Below are positions 8,820 to 17,176 of a stretch of DNA of 34,777 bases, one piece after another. The translations under genes were made by a program, and so were the position numbers. Under the pieces are notes generated by a model. It ran no database searches and had not been told where the DNA came from. It worked only from the letters and a program-made list of their open reading frames with translations. Positions within the stretch are counted from its first letter, which is position 1. Every line of letters begins with the position of its first letter. Origin of the DNA: an uncultured Clostridia bacterium (GTDB taxonomy: Bacteria; Bacillota; Clostridia; Lachnospirales; CAG-274); contig CANRHR010000016.1 in the NCBI GenBank assembly GCA_947630475.1, forward strand, positions 1 to 34,777. Reading direction: 5' to 3'.

Positions 8820-9626
8820 TTATTTTTTGCTTAAAGCTCTGTCTTTGACAACGGAATTTTCAACTGCCTTAACCAGAGCGCTTTCAAATTTATATTCTTC
8901 AAGAGTGCATACGCCCTCTATTGTTGTTCCTCCGGGGGAACATACCTTATCTATCAATTCCCATGGATGAGAATCGGAGCTTTCAAGCATTTTTGCGCTT
9001 CCTATAACGGCAGAAGCCGCTATTTCAAGCGCTTTGGCTTTGTTCATTCCAAGCTTTTGGGCGCCCTTTGCCAATGAATCTATAAAAAGATAAACATATG
9101 CCGGGCTGCAGCCTGCAATTGCGGTAAAAATCGGAAACTGCTCTTCACTTATTTCTGTTATGTAGCCGATCTTTTCAAACGCCAATCTAATACTGTCATA
9201 AATAAAATTACTTACCAAATTATTTCGGCAGCAGGCTGAGGTTGAAAGGCAAAGCTGGGCATTTATATTGGGCATAATCCTTATTACAGCAACATCAAAG
9301 CCAAACATTTTTTCAATATTATCAATATTAAGGCCTGCCGCTATTGAAACTATAGGAATTGATTTCTCTTTTACAACAGCTTTAATCTCTTCTATAACCG
9401 ACTCAAACATATTGGGCTTAACGGCAAGAATAACACAATCACAGCTTTGGACAAGCTCCTGTGCATTTTTATGGGCAATTATTCCGAAATTTTTTGCATC
9501 GGCTTCAAGTTTATCCTTATTCTTTCTGTATATATGTATATCCTCCGCCTTAAAAGCATTATTTTTTATAAAGCCTTTAAAAATTGCGCTTCCCATATTT
9601 CCGGAGCCTATAAAACCTATTTTCAT
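8820..9626 (-). CDS. proC: Pyrroline-5-carboxylate reductase
   Basis: Last step of proline synthesis, reducing pyrroline-5-carboxylate with NAD(P)H in the cytoplasm. The 268-residue protein opens with the dinucleotide-binding motif MKIGFIGSGNMGSAI. Its C-terminal dimerisation domain carries GCSPAYVYLFIDSLAKGA and DKVCSPGGTTIEGV, hallmarks of ProC. The frame extends to a TTG at 9644, but AAAGGA at 9636-9641 lies 9 bases ahead of ATG 9626, which also starts the Rossmann motif correctly. It lies 22 bases after nadC and about 8-20 bases before the methyltransferase/reductase gene. proB and proA are about 4-7 kb away on the other strand, so the proline pathway is split over two transcripts. Confidence 0.96.
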   Translation of the reverse strand: MKIGFIGSGNMGSAIFKGFIKNNAFKAEDIHIYRKNKDKLEADAKNFGIIAHKNAQELVQSCDCVILAVKPNMFESVIEEIKAVVKEKSIPIVSIAAGLNIDNIEKMFGFDVAVIRIMPNINAQLCLSTSACCRNNLVSNFIYDSIRLAFEKIGYITEISEEQFPIFTAIAGCSPAYVYLFIDSLAKGAQKLGMNKAKALEIAASAVIGSAKMLESSDSHPWELIDKVCSPGGTTIEGVCTLEEYKFESALVKAVENSVVKDRALSKK

Positions 9627-9648
9627 CAAAAACATTCCTTTCAAATTT

Positions 9649-10494
9649 TCATATTTTATTTCCTTCTCTGCTGTTAAAGCTTATATCAAGCGGCAATGCC
9701 GAATGAGTAACAGAGCCAAGCGAAATGTAATCAACGCCGCAGCCTTTAAAATCAGCTATATTTTCAAGGCTTATTCCTCCGGAAGCTTCGGTTATAATAT
9801 TTTTGGGAATAAGCTTTACAAGCTCTTTTATTTCATCAGGCGTCCTGTTGTCAAGCATAATGATATCAACTCCCGACTCCACAGCTTCCCTAACCTGAGC
9901 GGCGCTTTCTGCTTCAATCTCTATTTTAACCATATGACCTATTTTGCTTCTTACCAATTCAACCGCATTTTTTACAGAGCCTGCAAAAGCAATATGATTA
10001 TCCTTAAGCATTACTCCGTCATAAAGGCCCATTCTGTGATTAAAGCCCCCTCCGCAGGTTACGGCGTATTTTTCAAACATTCTCAGCCCGGGGAGAGTTT
10101 TTCTTGTGTCGCATATTCTTATTGTATCATCGTTTAAAAGCTTTTTTGCATTATATACCGCCGAAGCTATTCCACTCATTCTTTGCATAAGATTTAAAAT
10201 AACTCTCTCACAGCTTAACAGAGCGGCAACAGAACCTTCAACCTCAGCTATAAAATCTCCTTTTTTTACAAATTCTCCGTCATTTTTAAATACTCTTACA
10301 CTAACGTCTGCGCCATATGCCTCATATGTAAGCGAAATAAGCTCTGTTCCTGCAATAATGCCATCGCCCTTTGAAAGAAAAACACCCGTGCCAAGCCTTT
10401 GGGCGCCGAAAACAAGCTCCGCCGATAAATCTCCCGATCCTATATCCTCCGTCAAAAAGCTTTCAATCATTTTTTTTGCTTTTAATTTATTCAT
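9649..10494 (-). CDS. nadC: Nicotinate-nucleotide pyrophosphorylase (carboxylating)
   Basis: Converts quinolinate and PRPP to nicotinate mononucleotide in NAD synthesis. The 281-residue length is normal. An N-terminal domain begins with EDIGSGDLSAELVF. The phosphoribosyltransferase barrel has the diagnostic CDTRKTLPGLRMFEKYAV and GGGFNHRMGLYDGVMLKDNH, and the PRPP-site strands EIEAES and IIMLDN. AAGGAG lies 6 bases before the ATG. It follows nadB by 23 bases and is cotranscribed with it. nadA, which supplies quinolinate together with NadB, is not in the window. Confidence 0.97.
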   Translation of the reverse strand: MNKLKAKKMIESFLTEDIGSGDLSAELVFGAQRLGTGVFLSKGDGIIAGTELISLTYEAYGADVSVRVFKNDGEFVKKGDFIAEVEGSVAALLSCERVILNLMQRMSGIASAVYNAKKLLNDDTIRICDTRKTLPGLRMFEKYAVTCGGGFNHRMGLYDGVMLKDNHIAFAGSVKNAVELVRSKIGHMVKIEIEAESAAQVREAVESGVDIIMLDNRTPDEIKELVKLIPKNIITEASGGISLENIADFKGCGVDYISLGSVTHSALPLDISFNSREGNKI

Positions 10495-10517
10495 ATTCTG
10501 CTCCTTAAAATAATATT

Positions 10518-11987
10518 TTACTTAACTATATAATGGGCGCCAACGCTTTCTTTTCTTTCTTCCGCAGCCTTTGCAATAAGCCAGCCTGTTGTAAGCATAT
10601 TGTAAATTTCAAGCTGATCATTTGACACAGCGCTTATATCGATTCTTCCAAAAGCTTTGTCGGCGCTAAATTGTTCAAACCATTTTACAGCCTCATCAAT
10701 TTTGTTTTCGTAGCGCACAATACCTACAAATTCCATCATTTTATTTTGTATTTCTCTTTTTGTCGGCATTTTATTGGGCGTAAGCTTAGAGATTTGCTCG
10801 TCAAATTCAACGCTTTTTCTGTTTGAGCTTAAAATGTTATCCGCCAAAAGTCTGCCAAAAACTATTCCCTCCAAAAGAGAATTGCTAGCAAGCCTATTAG
10901 CGCCATGCACACCCGTACAGCTAACCTCGCCTACGGCATAAAGCCCATCAATATTAGTATTGCCCTTAACGCTTGCCTCAACGCCGCCCATGTGAAAATG
11001 AGCGCCCGGAATAACCGGTATAAGCTTTTTATCTATATCTATGCCGTTTGAAAGACAAATTTCGGTTATTGAAGGAAACCTTTGCTTAAAATTATCAACT
11101 GCCGTAATATCCAGATAAATTTTTTCTCCTTTTAAATATCTTGCATAAACCTCTCTTGAAACGACATCTCTGGGCGACAGATCCTTAAACGGGAGAAAAT
11201 CTTTCATAAATCTTTCTCCCTTATCATTTACCAAAACTCCTCCCGCTCCCCTTACGGCCTCGGAAATAAGCCCTGCCGCATTGCCGTTTACATCAAGCAT
11301 TGTGGGATGGAACTGAACAAATTCGAGGTTTTTAAGCCGACATCCGGCTCTGTATGCCATAGCTATACCATCACCTGTAATTGTAACATCGTTGGATGTG
11401 CAAGGATAAAGCTGACCTATGCCGCCTGTAGCCAAAATTGTATAAGGAGCGCTGTATTTTTTGATTTTTCCGTTTTTATCTCTTGTTGTAACGCCGGCAC
11501 ATACTCCGTCTTTAATTCTTAAATCCAAAGCCATTTCATTTTCATTTATTTCAACATTTTCATTTATTTCTTTTAAAAGCTGTTCAATAACCTTAAGCCC
11601 CGTTCTGTCACCGCCTGCATGAACAACTCTCGAAAGCCTGTGGGCGCCCTCTCTTCCAAAGCAAAGCTTTCCGTTTTCATCTCTGTCAAATTCCATACCC
11701 TCGGCTATAAGCTCATTTATGGCATCGGGAGCATTTTTTACCAATGTCATAACAGCATCGGAATCATTAAGATAGCAGCCCGCTTTCATGGTATCTTCAT
11801 AATGAAGCTTATAATTATCCTCTTCGGAAAGCGCAACTGAAATTCCGCCTTGAGCAAGGCTGGAATTGCAGGTCTTTCTCATAGCCTTTGTTATGACGGT
11901 TATTTTTTTGTTATATCTGCATAGCTTGCTTGCGGCGCTTAATGCGCCTATGCCTGAACCAATTATAACAATATCGGTTTTTATCAT
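10518..11987 (-). CDS. nadB: L-aspartate oxidase
   Basis: FAD enzyme that oxidises aspartate to iminoaspartate, the first step of de novo NAD synthesis; in anaerobes fumarate can serve as electron acceptor. The 489-residue protein has the N-terminal FAD motif IVIIGSGIGALSAA, the SLAQGGISVA segment, the active-site EGAHRLSRVVHAGGDRTG, HFHMGGV, and the C-terminal FAD contact GANRLASNSLLEG. All are typical of NadB rather than succinate dehydrogenase. The frame extends to a TTG at 12002, but GGAGG at 11996-12000 is 8 bases before ATG 11987, which I use. It is the first gene of nadB-nadC-proC-methyltransferase. The spacer upstream (12003-12213) carries the palindrome-like 18-mer at 12017-12034, placed where an operator could act. 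Confidence 0.96.
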   Translation of the reverse strand: MIKTDIVIIGSGIGALSAASKLCRYNKKITVITKAMRKTCNSSLAQGGISVALSEEDNYKLHYEDTMKAGCYLNDSDAVMTLVKNAPDAINELIAEGMEFDRDENGKLCFGREGAHRLSRVVHAGGDRTGLKVIEQLLKEINENVEINENEMALDLRIKDGVCAGVTTRDKNGKIKKYSAPYTILATGGIGQLYPCTSNDVTITGDGIAMAYRAGCRLKNLEFVQFHPTMLDVNGNAAGLISEAVRGAGGVLVNDKGERFMKDFLPFKDLSPRDVVSREVYARYLKGEKIYLDITAVDNFKQRFPSITEICLSNGIDIDKKLIPVIPGAHFHMGGVEASVKGNTNIDGLYAVGEVSCTGVHGANRLASNSLLEGIVFGRLLADNILSSNRKSVEFDEQISKLTPNKMPTKREIQNKMMEFVGIVRYENKIDEAVKWFEQFSADKAFGRIDISAVSNDQLEIYNMLTTGWLIAKAAEERKESVGAHYIVK

Positions 11988-12016
11988 AAGGATTTCCTCC
12001 AAAGAATTAACAAAAT

Positions 12017-12034
12017 TTATTTATCAGACTGTCA
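12017..12034. promoter_or_regulatory. Candidate operator upstream of nadB
   Basis: TTATTTATCAGACTGTCA matches 16 of 18 bases with the palindrome region at 4778-4795. It lies about 30-47 bases before the nadB start, a position suited to repression by an NAD-metabolism regulator. That role is inference and I do not recognise the motif. Confidence 0.3.
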
Positions 12035-12213
12035 ATAAATATCCTTTTAACTTTTTATTTTTACCTTATAAAAAGTCTTATAAGGCTTTTTGGACAATCG
12101 GTTTATTTATATATATATTTACATAAAAATCAAATAAATTCAAGAACAGAATAAATATAAATTTAGCACAAATAATAAAGACTGTAACCCAAAAACGAAA
12201 GGAGCATAAAAAA

Positions 12214-13008
12214 ATGCAAAGGTTTTTTATGTGCGTATCCGCTGTTTTATTGAGTTTTACAATAGTTTGCGCAACAATAAAGCAAACGGACAAAAATCAA
12301 GCCAAAGCAGAAGAATACTCGCAAGAGCAAATAAATAATATAAAAAAAATGGTAAAACCGGCAAAAGTTTGTGCAATAATCAGCAAAGACTGTGAATATT
12401 TTGACAATATAAACACTCTCCGTCCTATAGGCATACTTAAAGCAAACACAAAAGTTGAAATTCTGCAGGACAAAGGTTTTAAATATTATCTTGTAAAAGA
12501 AGACGAGTCTTCTTTAGGAAAATGGATAAACGGCAAATATCTTATAATCCCTGAGGATGAAAAAACAGATACATCAAAAATGTCCGACGATGAGCTTGAA
12601 AGCTATGCAAATATAATGGGCTTTAAAAGCAAAACGCCATATTTTATTTGGGTTGACATAAACCGTCAGCTTACTCATGTTTTTATCTCAGAAAAAAATA
12701 ATTGGAAACTTAAAAAAACATTTATCTGCTCAACAGGAAAAAATATTTCCCCGACAACAAGGGGAGAATTTGAAATCTCCGACAGAGGAGAATGGTTTTA
12801 CAGCGAACGTCTTAAAAGCGGAGCCAAATATTATATTAGATTTAACAATTCTTATCTGTTTCACAGTGTGGCAATGGATAGAAATCAAAATATAACCGAC
12901 CCCGTTTTGGGAATAAGACATTCAAGCGGCTGTGTAAGATTATCCGTTAATGATATAAAATACCTTTATGATACCATACCCGAAAAGACAAAGGTTTTTA
13001 TAAATTAA
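12214..13008 (+). CDS. Exported L,D-transpeptidase (YkuD family)
   Basis: Cell-wall enzyme forming 3-3 cross-links in peptidoglycan or attaching proteins to it. Residues 1-21 form an export signal or N-terminal anchor (MQRFFMCVSAVLLSFTIVCA). Residues 45-115 resemble a small SH3-like wall-binding region. The catalytic domain follows from about 140 with the signature H217, then H236-S-S-G-C240-V-R242; C240 is the nucleophile. Length (264) is normal for a single-domain member. AAAGGAG lies 7 bases ahead of the ATG. It is divergent from nadB across a 226-base spacer. The catalytic residues look intact. Confidence 0.92.
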   Translation: MQRFFMCVSAVLLSFTIVCATIKQTDKNQAKAEEYSQEQINNIKKMVKPAKVCAIISKDCEYFDNINTLRPIGILKANTKVEILQDKGFKYYLVKEDESSLGKWINGKYLIIPEDEKTDTSKMSDDELESYANIMGFKSKTPYFIWVDINRQLTHVFISEKNNWKLKKTFICSTGKNISPTTRGEFEISDRGEWFYSERLKSGAKYYIRFNNSYLFHSVAMDRNQNITDPVLGIRHSSGCVRLSVNDIKYLYDTIPEKTKVFIN

Positions 13009-13114
13009 TCCGTTTACCTAATATTAGGCTAAAAAAAGCCCGAATAACTTTTACAATGATTTAAGAATTAATATTCTCAAGTCCGAATAAATTAATTATA
13101 ACACAAAAAATGGA

Positions 13115-13687
13115 ATGGTACCTATGTTTTTTAATCAGCCTTTCAGAAGAAATCCAAATATGATTTATCCAAATTATTTTCAAAACATTCAGTCAAACCG
13201 AAATATGCCCTGCGGCAATTTTATAACAGAGACTTCAGCTATAAACAGACCTTTTGAAAATACAGAGCCGGAAAATAAAGCTGCCAATAAAATAAACTCT
13301 GAATTTTCGCAGGAAATATATCAATTTATGCAAAATGAAAAAAATGCAGTTATATATTACGATAAGCTTGCGGAAAAAACAAATATCGATAAAAACAAAA
13401 AAATTTTATATTCAATAAGCCAAAATGCCGCCGAAGAGGTTAATTACGCAAGAAAACTATGTACAGAGCTTTCTATTGAAATTAAAGAACCTCAGCAAAG
13501 AAATGTAAACACATCTATAAGCTTCAGAGCAGGCATAGCGCTTGCTCTTGAAGAAGAAAACAAAGCTCTCGGCAGCCTTTCATCAATGCTTGAAAATAAC
13601 GGCAAAACAGCCTTATGGCTTACGCCGATTATACTGAGAAAGCTTTCCAGAGTAAACAATTTATATTTGATCCGTTCAAATTTATAA
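13115..13687 (+). CDS. Ferritin-like helical protein of unknown role
   Basis: I do not recognise a specific family. The 190-residue protein has an N-terminal region (1-60) rich in Asn, Pro, Phe and Tyr that looks disordered. A helical bundle follows (about 63-160) resembling ferritin-like/rubrerythrin proteins: E75 in QNEKNAVIYYDKLAEK, and E107-E108 in NAAEEVNYARKL. The usual metal-binding His after the paired Glu (EExxH) reads as Tyr (EEVNY), so an intact di-iron site is doubtful. Similar small bundles with sticky N-termini occur in spore-coat-type proteins of Firmicutes; that is only a guess. No strong ribosome site is visible before ATG 13115 or ATG 13124. It lies about 190 bases before proB with a hairpin between, so it is probably a separate unit. 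Confidence 0.6.
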   Translation: MVPMFFNQPFRRNPNMIYPNYFQNIQSNRNMPCGNFITETSAINRPFENTEPENKAANKINSEFSQEIYQFMQNEKNAVIYYDKLAEKTNIDKNKKILYSISQNAAEEVNYARKLCTELSIEIKEPQQRNVNTSISFRAGIALALEEENKALGSLSSMLENNGKTALWLTPIILRKLSRVNNLYLIRSNL

Positions 13688-13740
13688 AATTGATAAAAAT
13701 CCATTGAAAATTATAAACTCCTTTGGTAATATAGTTATAG

Positions 13741-13800
13741 TTTGTATTTAAACAACAAATAAGCCCACGTTTCTTAGGCGGCAAGGGCTATAAATACACA
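13741..13800 (+). repeat. Inverted-repeat segment in the proB leader, possible copy of the hairpin repeat family
   Basis: TTTGTATTTA (13741-13750) can pair imperfectly with the TAAATAC region around 13790-13805, and AGCCC pairs with GGGCT inside it. The middle (TTCTTAGGCGGC) resembles the GCC-rich cores of the hairpin repeats at 16593 and 23745. It could be a degenerate repeat copy or part of a regulatory leader. I see no T-box or known riboswitch motif. Confidence 0.3.
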
Positions 13801-13816
13801 CAAAGTACCAATATCA

Positions 13817-13848
13817 AAACTGATTCCGAAGCTTTTCGGAATCGGTTT
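13817..13848 (+). terminator. Hairpin just upstream of proB: terminator or attenuator
   Basis: A 14-bp stem (13817-13830 with 13835-13848, one G-U pair, loop GCTT) is followed by the T-rich TATAATTATTTTA. It ends 26 bases before the proB start. It may terminate the preceding gene or act as an attenuator of proB; the T run is interrupted, so strength is uncertain. Confidence 0.5.
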
Positions 13849-13874
13849 ATAATTATTTTAGAAAGAGATTAATT

Positions 13875-14678
13875 ATGGATTACAGAATCGGTTTAAAAAA
13901 TCATAAAAGAATTATAATTAAAGTAGGTACAACATCATTAACACACCCAAACGGAAAATTGGATCTAAAAAGAATAGATAATCTCGCTTGGGTATTATCT
14001 GATTTAAAAAATCAGCAAAAAGATATTATTCTTGTTTCATCCGGCGCCATTGCCGTAGGAGCGGACAGGCTTTCTCTTAAAAAGCGCCCCAGAGATATAA
14101 TCGGAAAACAGGCTGCATCTGCGGTTGGACAAGCTGTCCTTATGCAGATTTACGAAAATTTTTTTATGCAGTACAATCAAAAAGTTGCTCAGGTTCTTTT
14201 GACAAAGGATGTTTTTGAAAATCCCCTTAAAAGAAGAAATGCCAAAAATACAATAGATAAGCTTATTGAACTTGGAGTCATACCAATTGTAAACGAAAAC
14301 GATACCGTGGCTACAGAGGAGCTTTATGAAATATCCGACAATGACACGCTTTCTGCATATGTCTGCTCTCTTATAGACGGAGATCTTTTAATTATTTTAT
14401 CCGATATAGACGGAATGTATACAAAAGATCCCAATCTTCATCCCGATGCTGAAATTATAGACGTAGTAGATAAAATAGACGACAAAATAAAAAATATTGC
14501 GGGCGGCTCTTCAACAGAATTGGGTACAGGCGGAATGATAACAAAGGTTACGGCGGCTCAAATCGCAAATTCCTCAGGTGCGGATATGGTTGTTGCATCC
14601 GGAGAAAATCCGAATGTAATTTTCGATATATTAAACGCCGAAAAAAAAGGAACTTTATTTGCCGTAAAAAGATATTGA
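13875..14678 (+). CDS. proB: Glutamate 5-kinase, short form without PUA domain
   Basis: First step of proline synthesis, phosphorylating glutamate. Amino acid kinase motifs are in order: IIIKVGTTSL, LVSSGAIAVGADRL, GKQAASAVGQAVLM, PIVNENDTVA, LLIILSDIDGMYTKDP and GTGGMITKVTAA. The protein has 267 residues and stops after the kinase domain, whereas enterobacterial ProB (about 367) adds a C-terminal PUA domain. Short forms are known in other bacteria. A weak GAAAGAGA ribosome site precedes the ATG. It heads the run proB - cyclo-ligase - proA with 11- and 12-base gaps. Control may involve the hairpin immediately upstream; proline feedback on the kinase is a family property. Confidence 0.96.
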   Translation: MDYRIGLKNHKRIIIKVGTTSLTHPNGKLDLKRIDNLAWVLSDLKNQQKDIILVSSGAIAVGADRLSLKKRPRDIIGKQAASAVGQAVLMQIYENFFMQYNQKVAQVLLTKDVFENPLKRRNAKNTIDKLIELGVIPIVNENDTVATEELYEISDNDTLSAYVCSLIDGDLLIILSDIDGMYTKDPNLHPDAEIIDVVDKIDDKIKNIAGGSSTELGTGGMITKVTAAQIANSSGADMVVASGENPNVIFDILNAEKKGTLFAVKRY

Positions 14679-14689
14679 CGGTGATTATT

Positions 14690-15253
14690 ATGAAAGAGCT
14701 TAAAAAACAACTCAGAAAAAAATATATTGCCCTAAGAAACAGTATTCCAAAAACAAAGCTTGAAGAATACAGCTTTAAAATTTTATCTTCACTTTTTTGC
14801 CTTGATGAATATAAAAAAGCCGAAGCCATATTCACATACATAAACACAGGCTCCGAGATTATTACTCTGCCTTTGATAGAAAAGGCTTTAAAGGATAAAA
14901 AAACCGTTGCCCTTCCTGTTGTCGGCAAAAATGAAGGCGAAATGTTTTTTATAAAAATAACTGATGTTAATAAATTAAAACCAAATAAATATTCCATACT
15001 TGAACCTGAATTTTGCGAAAAAAACATAGCTTCCGCAAACGATAAAACATTATCGATCATTCCGGGGCTTGTTTTCAGCGCCGATAAGCATAGAATAGGC
15101 TATGGCGGCGGATACTATGACAGATTTATGGCGCAAAACAAAACTCTTGCAAATATAGCTCTTGCTATGGATTTTCAGGTTATACAAACACTTCCATATG
15201 AAAAATTTGATATAAGCGTTGATAAAATAATAACACAAAGTAAAATATATTAA
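14690..15253 (+). CDS. 5-formyltetrahydrofolate cyclo-ligase
   Basis: ATP-dependent enzyme that returns 5-formyl-THF to the active folate pool as 5,10-methenyl-THF. The 187-residue protein has the family layout: N-terminal KKQLRKKYIALRNSI, a central TYINTGSEI segment, and the C-terminal GYGGGYYDRFM that binds ATP. I use ATG 14690: GGTGA at 14680-14684 is well placed, while the frame extends upstream into the end of proB without a site. It sits inside the proline operon between proB and proA. It has no direct role in proline synthesis, so it is probably a co-transcribed passenger or a link to one-carbon demand. Confidence 0.94.
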   Translation: MKELKKQLRKKYIALRNSIPKTKLEEYSFKILSSLFCLDEYKKAEAIFTYINTGSEIITLPLIEKALKDKKTVALPVVGKNEGEMFFIKITDVNKLKPNKYSILEPEFCEKNIASANDKTLSIIPGLVFSADKHRIGYGGGYYDRFMAQNKTLANIALAMDFQVIQTLPYEKFDISVDKIITQSKIY

Positions 15254-15265
15254 GGAGCTGATAAT

Positions 15266-16513
15266 ATGTATGACTTAAATGAAACAGCCGAATTATCAAA
15301 AAAAGCTTCAAAGCAGCTTACAAGACTTTCCTCAGACGATAAAAACAAAATACTTATTTGCTGCGCAAAAGCTCTTCGTGAAAATTGCGATAAAATAATT
15401 TTATCAAACAAAACCGATCTCAAAAATGCAGAAATGAACAATATCAAACCGTCTTTAATAGACAGGCTTACGTTAAATGACAAAAGAATAGATTCTATGG
15501 CGGAGGGGCTTGAACAAATAGCCGCTTTGGATGATCCTATAGGAGAGGTTTTATCTATGAAAACTCTTCCAAACGGGCTTGTTGTAGGGCAAAAAAGAGT
15601 GGCTATGGGCGTTATAGGCATAATTTACGAATCCAGACCAAACGTAACATCAGACGCATTCGGGCTTTGCCTTAAAGCAGGCAGCGCCGTTATCCTAAGG
15701 GGCGGCAAAGATGCGATAAATTCAAATATTAAAATCGTTGAAATATTAAGAGCGGCTATAAATGAACTTGGCTTCGATCAAAACGTAATTCAGCTTGTGA
15801 CAGATACAAGCCGTGACAGCGCAATGAAAATGATGAAAATGAACGGCTTGATAGATCTGCTGATACCAAGAGGCGGAGCAGGGCTTATACGAAGCGTTGT
15901 TGAAAACAGCACTGTACCCGTAATCGAAACAGGCGTCGGAAACTGTCATATTTTTGTGGACAGCAGCGCCAAGCTTCAAGATGCTCTTAATATTGTAATA
16001 AATGCAAAAACTCAGCGCCCCGGCGTATGCAATGCGGCGGAAAGTCTGCTTATACACAAGGATATAGCCGAAGATTTTGTACCGACAGTCTGTGGGGCAT
16101 TAAGGGAAAAAGGCGTTGAAATAAGAGCAGATGAGAAAACAGCCGCACTTTTTAATGATGTTGTTAAAGCTCAGGAAAGTGACTGGGGCTGTGAATATCT
16201 TGATAACATTATATCGGTTAAAATTGTTGAAAATCTTGAAGATGCCATAGAGCATATTTCAAAATATTCAACAGGTCACTCCGAGGCTATCATAACCGAA
16301 AACTATACCAATGCAGGTATATTTATAAATGAAATAGACTCTGCTGCCGTTTATGTAAATGCTTCAACACGATTTACAGACGGAAATGAATTTGGCTTGG
16401 GCGCCGAGATAGGAATAAGCACCCAAAAGCTCCATGCAAGAGGCCCTATGGGATTAAAGGAGATAACAACCACCAAATATATAATATTCGGCAACGGTCA
16501 AATAAGAAAATAG
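15266..16513 (+). CDS. proA: Gamma-glutamyl phosphate reductase
   Basis: Second step of proline synthesis, reducing gamma-glutamyl phosphate with NADPH to glutamate semialdehyde, which cyclises to the ProC substrate. It is a 415-residue aldehyde-dehydrogenase-type protein of normal length. Visible features are the cofactor region [41 protein letters not shown], the catalytic C255 in [12 protein letters not shown], and the C-terminal [26 protein letters not shown] lies 8 bases ahead of the ATG. It is the last gene of its operon; the following spacer holds hairpins and a repeat rather than a clear T-tailed terminator. Confidence 0.97.
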   Translation: MYDLNETAELSKKASKQLTRLSSDDKNKILICCAKALRENCDKIILSNKTDLKNAEMNNIKPSLIDRLTLNDKRIDSMAEGLEQIAALDDPIGEVLSMKTLPNGLVVGQKRVAMGVIGIIYESRPNVTSDAFGLCLKAGSAVILRGGKDAINSNIKIVEILRAAINELGFDQNVIQLVTDTSRDSAMKMMKMNGLIDLLIPRGGAGLIRSVVENSTVPVIETGVGNCHIFVDSSAKLQDALNIVINAKTQRPGVCNAAESLLIHKDIAEDFVPTVCGALREKGVEIRADEKTAALFNDVVKAQESDWGCEYLDNIISVKIVENLEDAIEHISKYSTGHSEAIITENYTNAGIFINEIDSAAVYVNASTRFTDGNEFGLGAEIGISTQKLHARGPMGLKEITTTKYIIFGNGQIRK

Positions 16514-16555
16514 AGAAAATAATATACAAGTAATGATTATTAACTTTCACTATAG

Positions 16556-16611
16556 GCAGGAGCTTATGCTCCTGCTGAATACAGTAGTAAGTACCCGCCT
16601 AAAAGGCGGGT
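16556..16611 (+). repeat. Two adjacent perfect hairpins after proA
   Basis: GCAGGAGC-TTAT-GCTCCTGC (16556-16575) and ACCCGCCT-AAA-AGGCGGGT (16593-16611) are both perfect 8-bp stems. Neither is followed by a T run, so they are not classical terminators, though they may protect the proA mRNA end. The second resembles the hairpin at 23735-23771, which suggests a repeat family. Confidence 0.55.
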
Positions 16612-16622
16612 TTGAGTGTCGA

Positions 16623-16676
16623 AAAAATCCCTTTAAACTCGCTGTTTTCCTCGGCGGAAGTAATTTCCGCCTGCGG
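16623..16676 (-). repeat. 54-bp intergenic repeat, copy 1
   Basis: Read on the minus strand this matches 50 of 54 bases with 21837-21890 on the plus strand. It contains the hairpin GGCGGAA-n5-TTCCGCC followed by GAGGAAAACAGCGAGTTT. It lies between the converging genes proA and the one ending at 16694. Confidence 0.75.
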
Positions 16677-16693
16677 CGCTCTTAAAAATTTAC

Positions 16694-17176
16694 TTAGTCA
16701 ATTAAAATAATAAGCAAAAAAACAATAACAAGCAAAACAGGAAAATTTAAATAGGAATCTGTTTGAGCCATAATTTGACAATTTTCATCAATATCATAAA
16801 CTCCGTCCGACTTAACAGATGGATCCAATGAAGCTGCTTTTATTGTATTTTCATCCGAAAAATTAATATTAGGCTCTAATTTTTTTCTTATGCTTGAAAT
16901 CGCCGAAGCTGTTGTCATCGCATTTATCATATTATCTATACTGTTATGGGTCTGTTCCGGCATAAACTCTTTCATAAGGCTTAAAAACCTCATTTCTTTT
17001 GATGGATTGTTTTTTATGTTTTTGCTTTGAATTTCAAGCTCATTTTCAAAAGATGTTATATACTTATTCTTAAAAAAATCCGCTGCAAGCTGCATAGCTT
17101 GAGCTATATCGTTTTTAATGTAATTTTTATTATTCATAAGCTTTGCTATTTCATAAATAGAATCAGATTTTTGCAT
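16694..17176 (-). CDS. Unknown protein with C-terminal membrane anchor, partner of the truncated protease gene
   Basis: I do not recognise this 160-residue protein. Residues 1-130 are polar and helical (for example IAKLMNNKNYIKNDIAQAMQ), and residues 143-160 are a hydrophobic segment (VLLVIVFLLIILID) at the very end, as in a tail-anchored membrane protein. AGGAGG is 7 bases ahead of the ATG. Its first 14 bases overlap the end of the subtilisin-like gene in another frame, so the two were built as a coupled pair. A role in anchoring or controlling that protease is plausible but is inference. Confidence 0.6.
   Translation of the reverse strand: MQKSDSIYEIAKLMNNKNYIKNDIAQAMQLAADFFKNKYITSFENELEIQSKNIKNNPSKEMRFLSLMKEFMPEQTHNSIDNMINAMTTASAISSIRKKLEPNINFSDENTIKAASLDPSVKSDGVYDIDENCQIMAQTDSYLNFPVLLVIVFLLIILID

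Noticed and set aside
9268..10137. 289-codon plus-strand frame opposite proC and nadC
   Set aside because: It is fully antisense to two certain genes, shows no domain and has no ribosome site; long antisense frames are common opposite AT-rich coding DNA.
12006..12035. TTGACA on the minus strand as -35 of nadB
   Set aside because: The matching -10 is poor and the start point would fall inside the GGAGG at 11996-12000. The TTGACA is better seen as part of the palindrome-like site.
13688..13874. T-box or known riboswitch controlling proB
   Set aside because: No T-box antiterminator sequence or other riboswitch core that I know is present; only generic inverted repeats are seen.
16556..16676. 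CRISPR array suggested by closely spaced hairpins
   Set aside because: The two hairpins differ in sequence and there is no regular direct repeat and spacer pattern.
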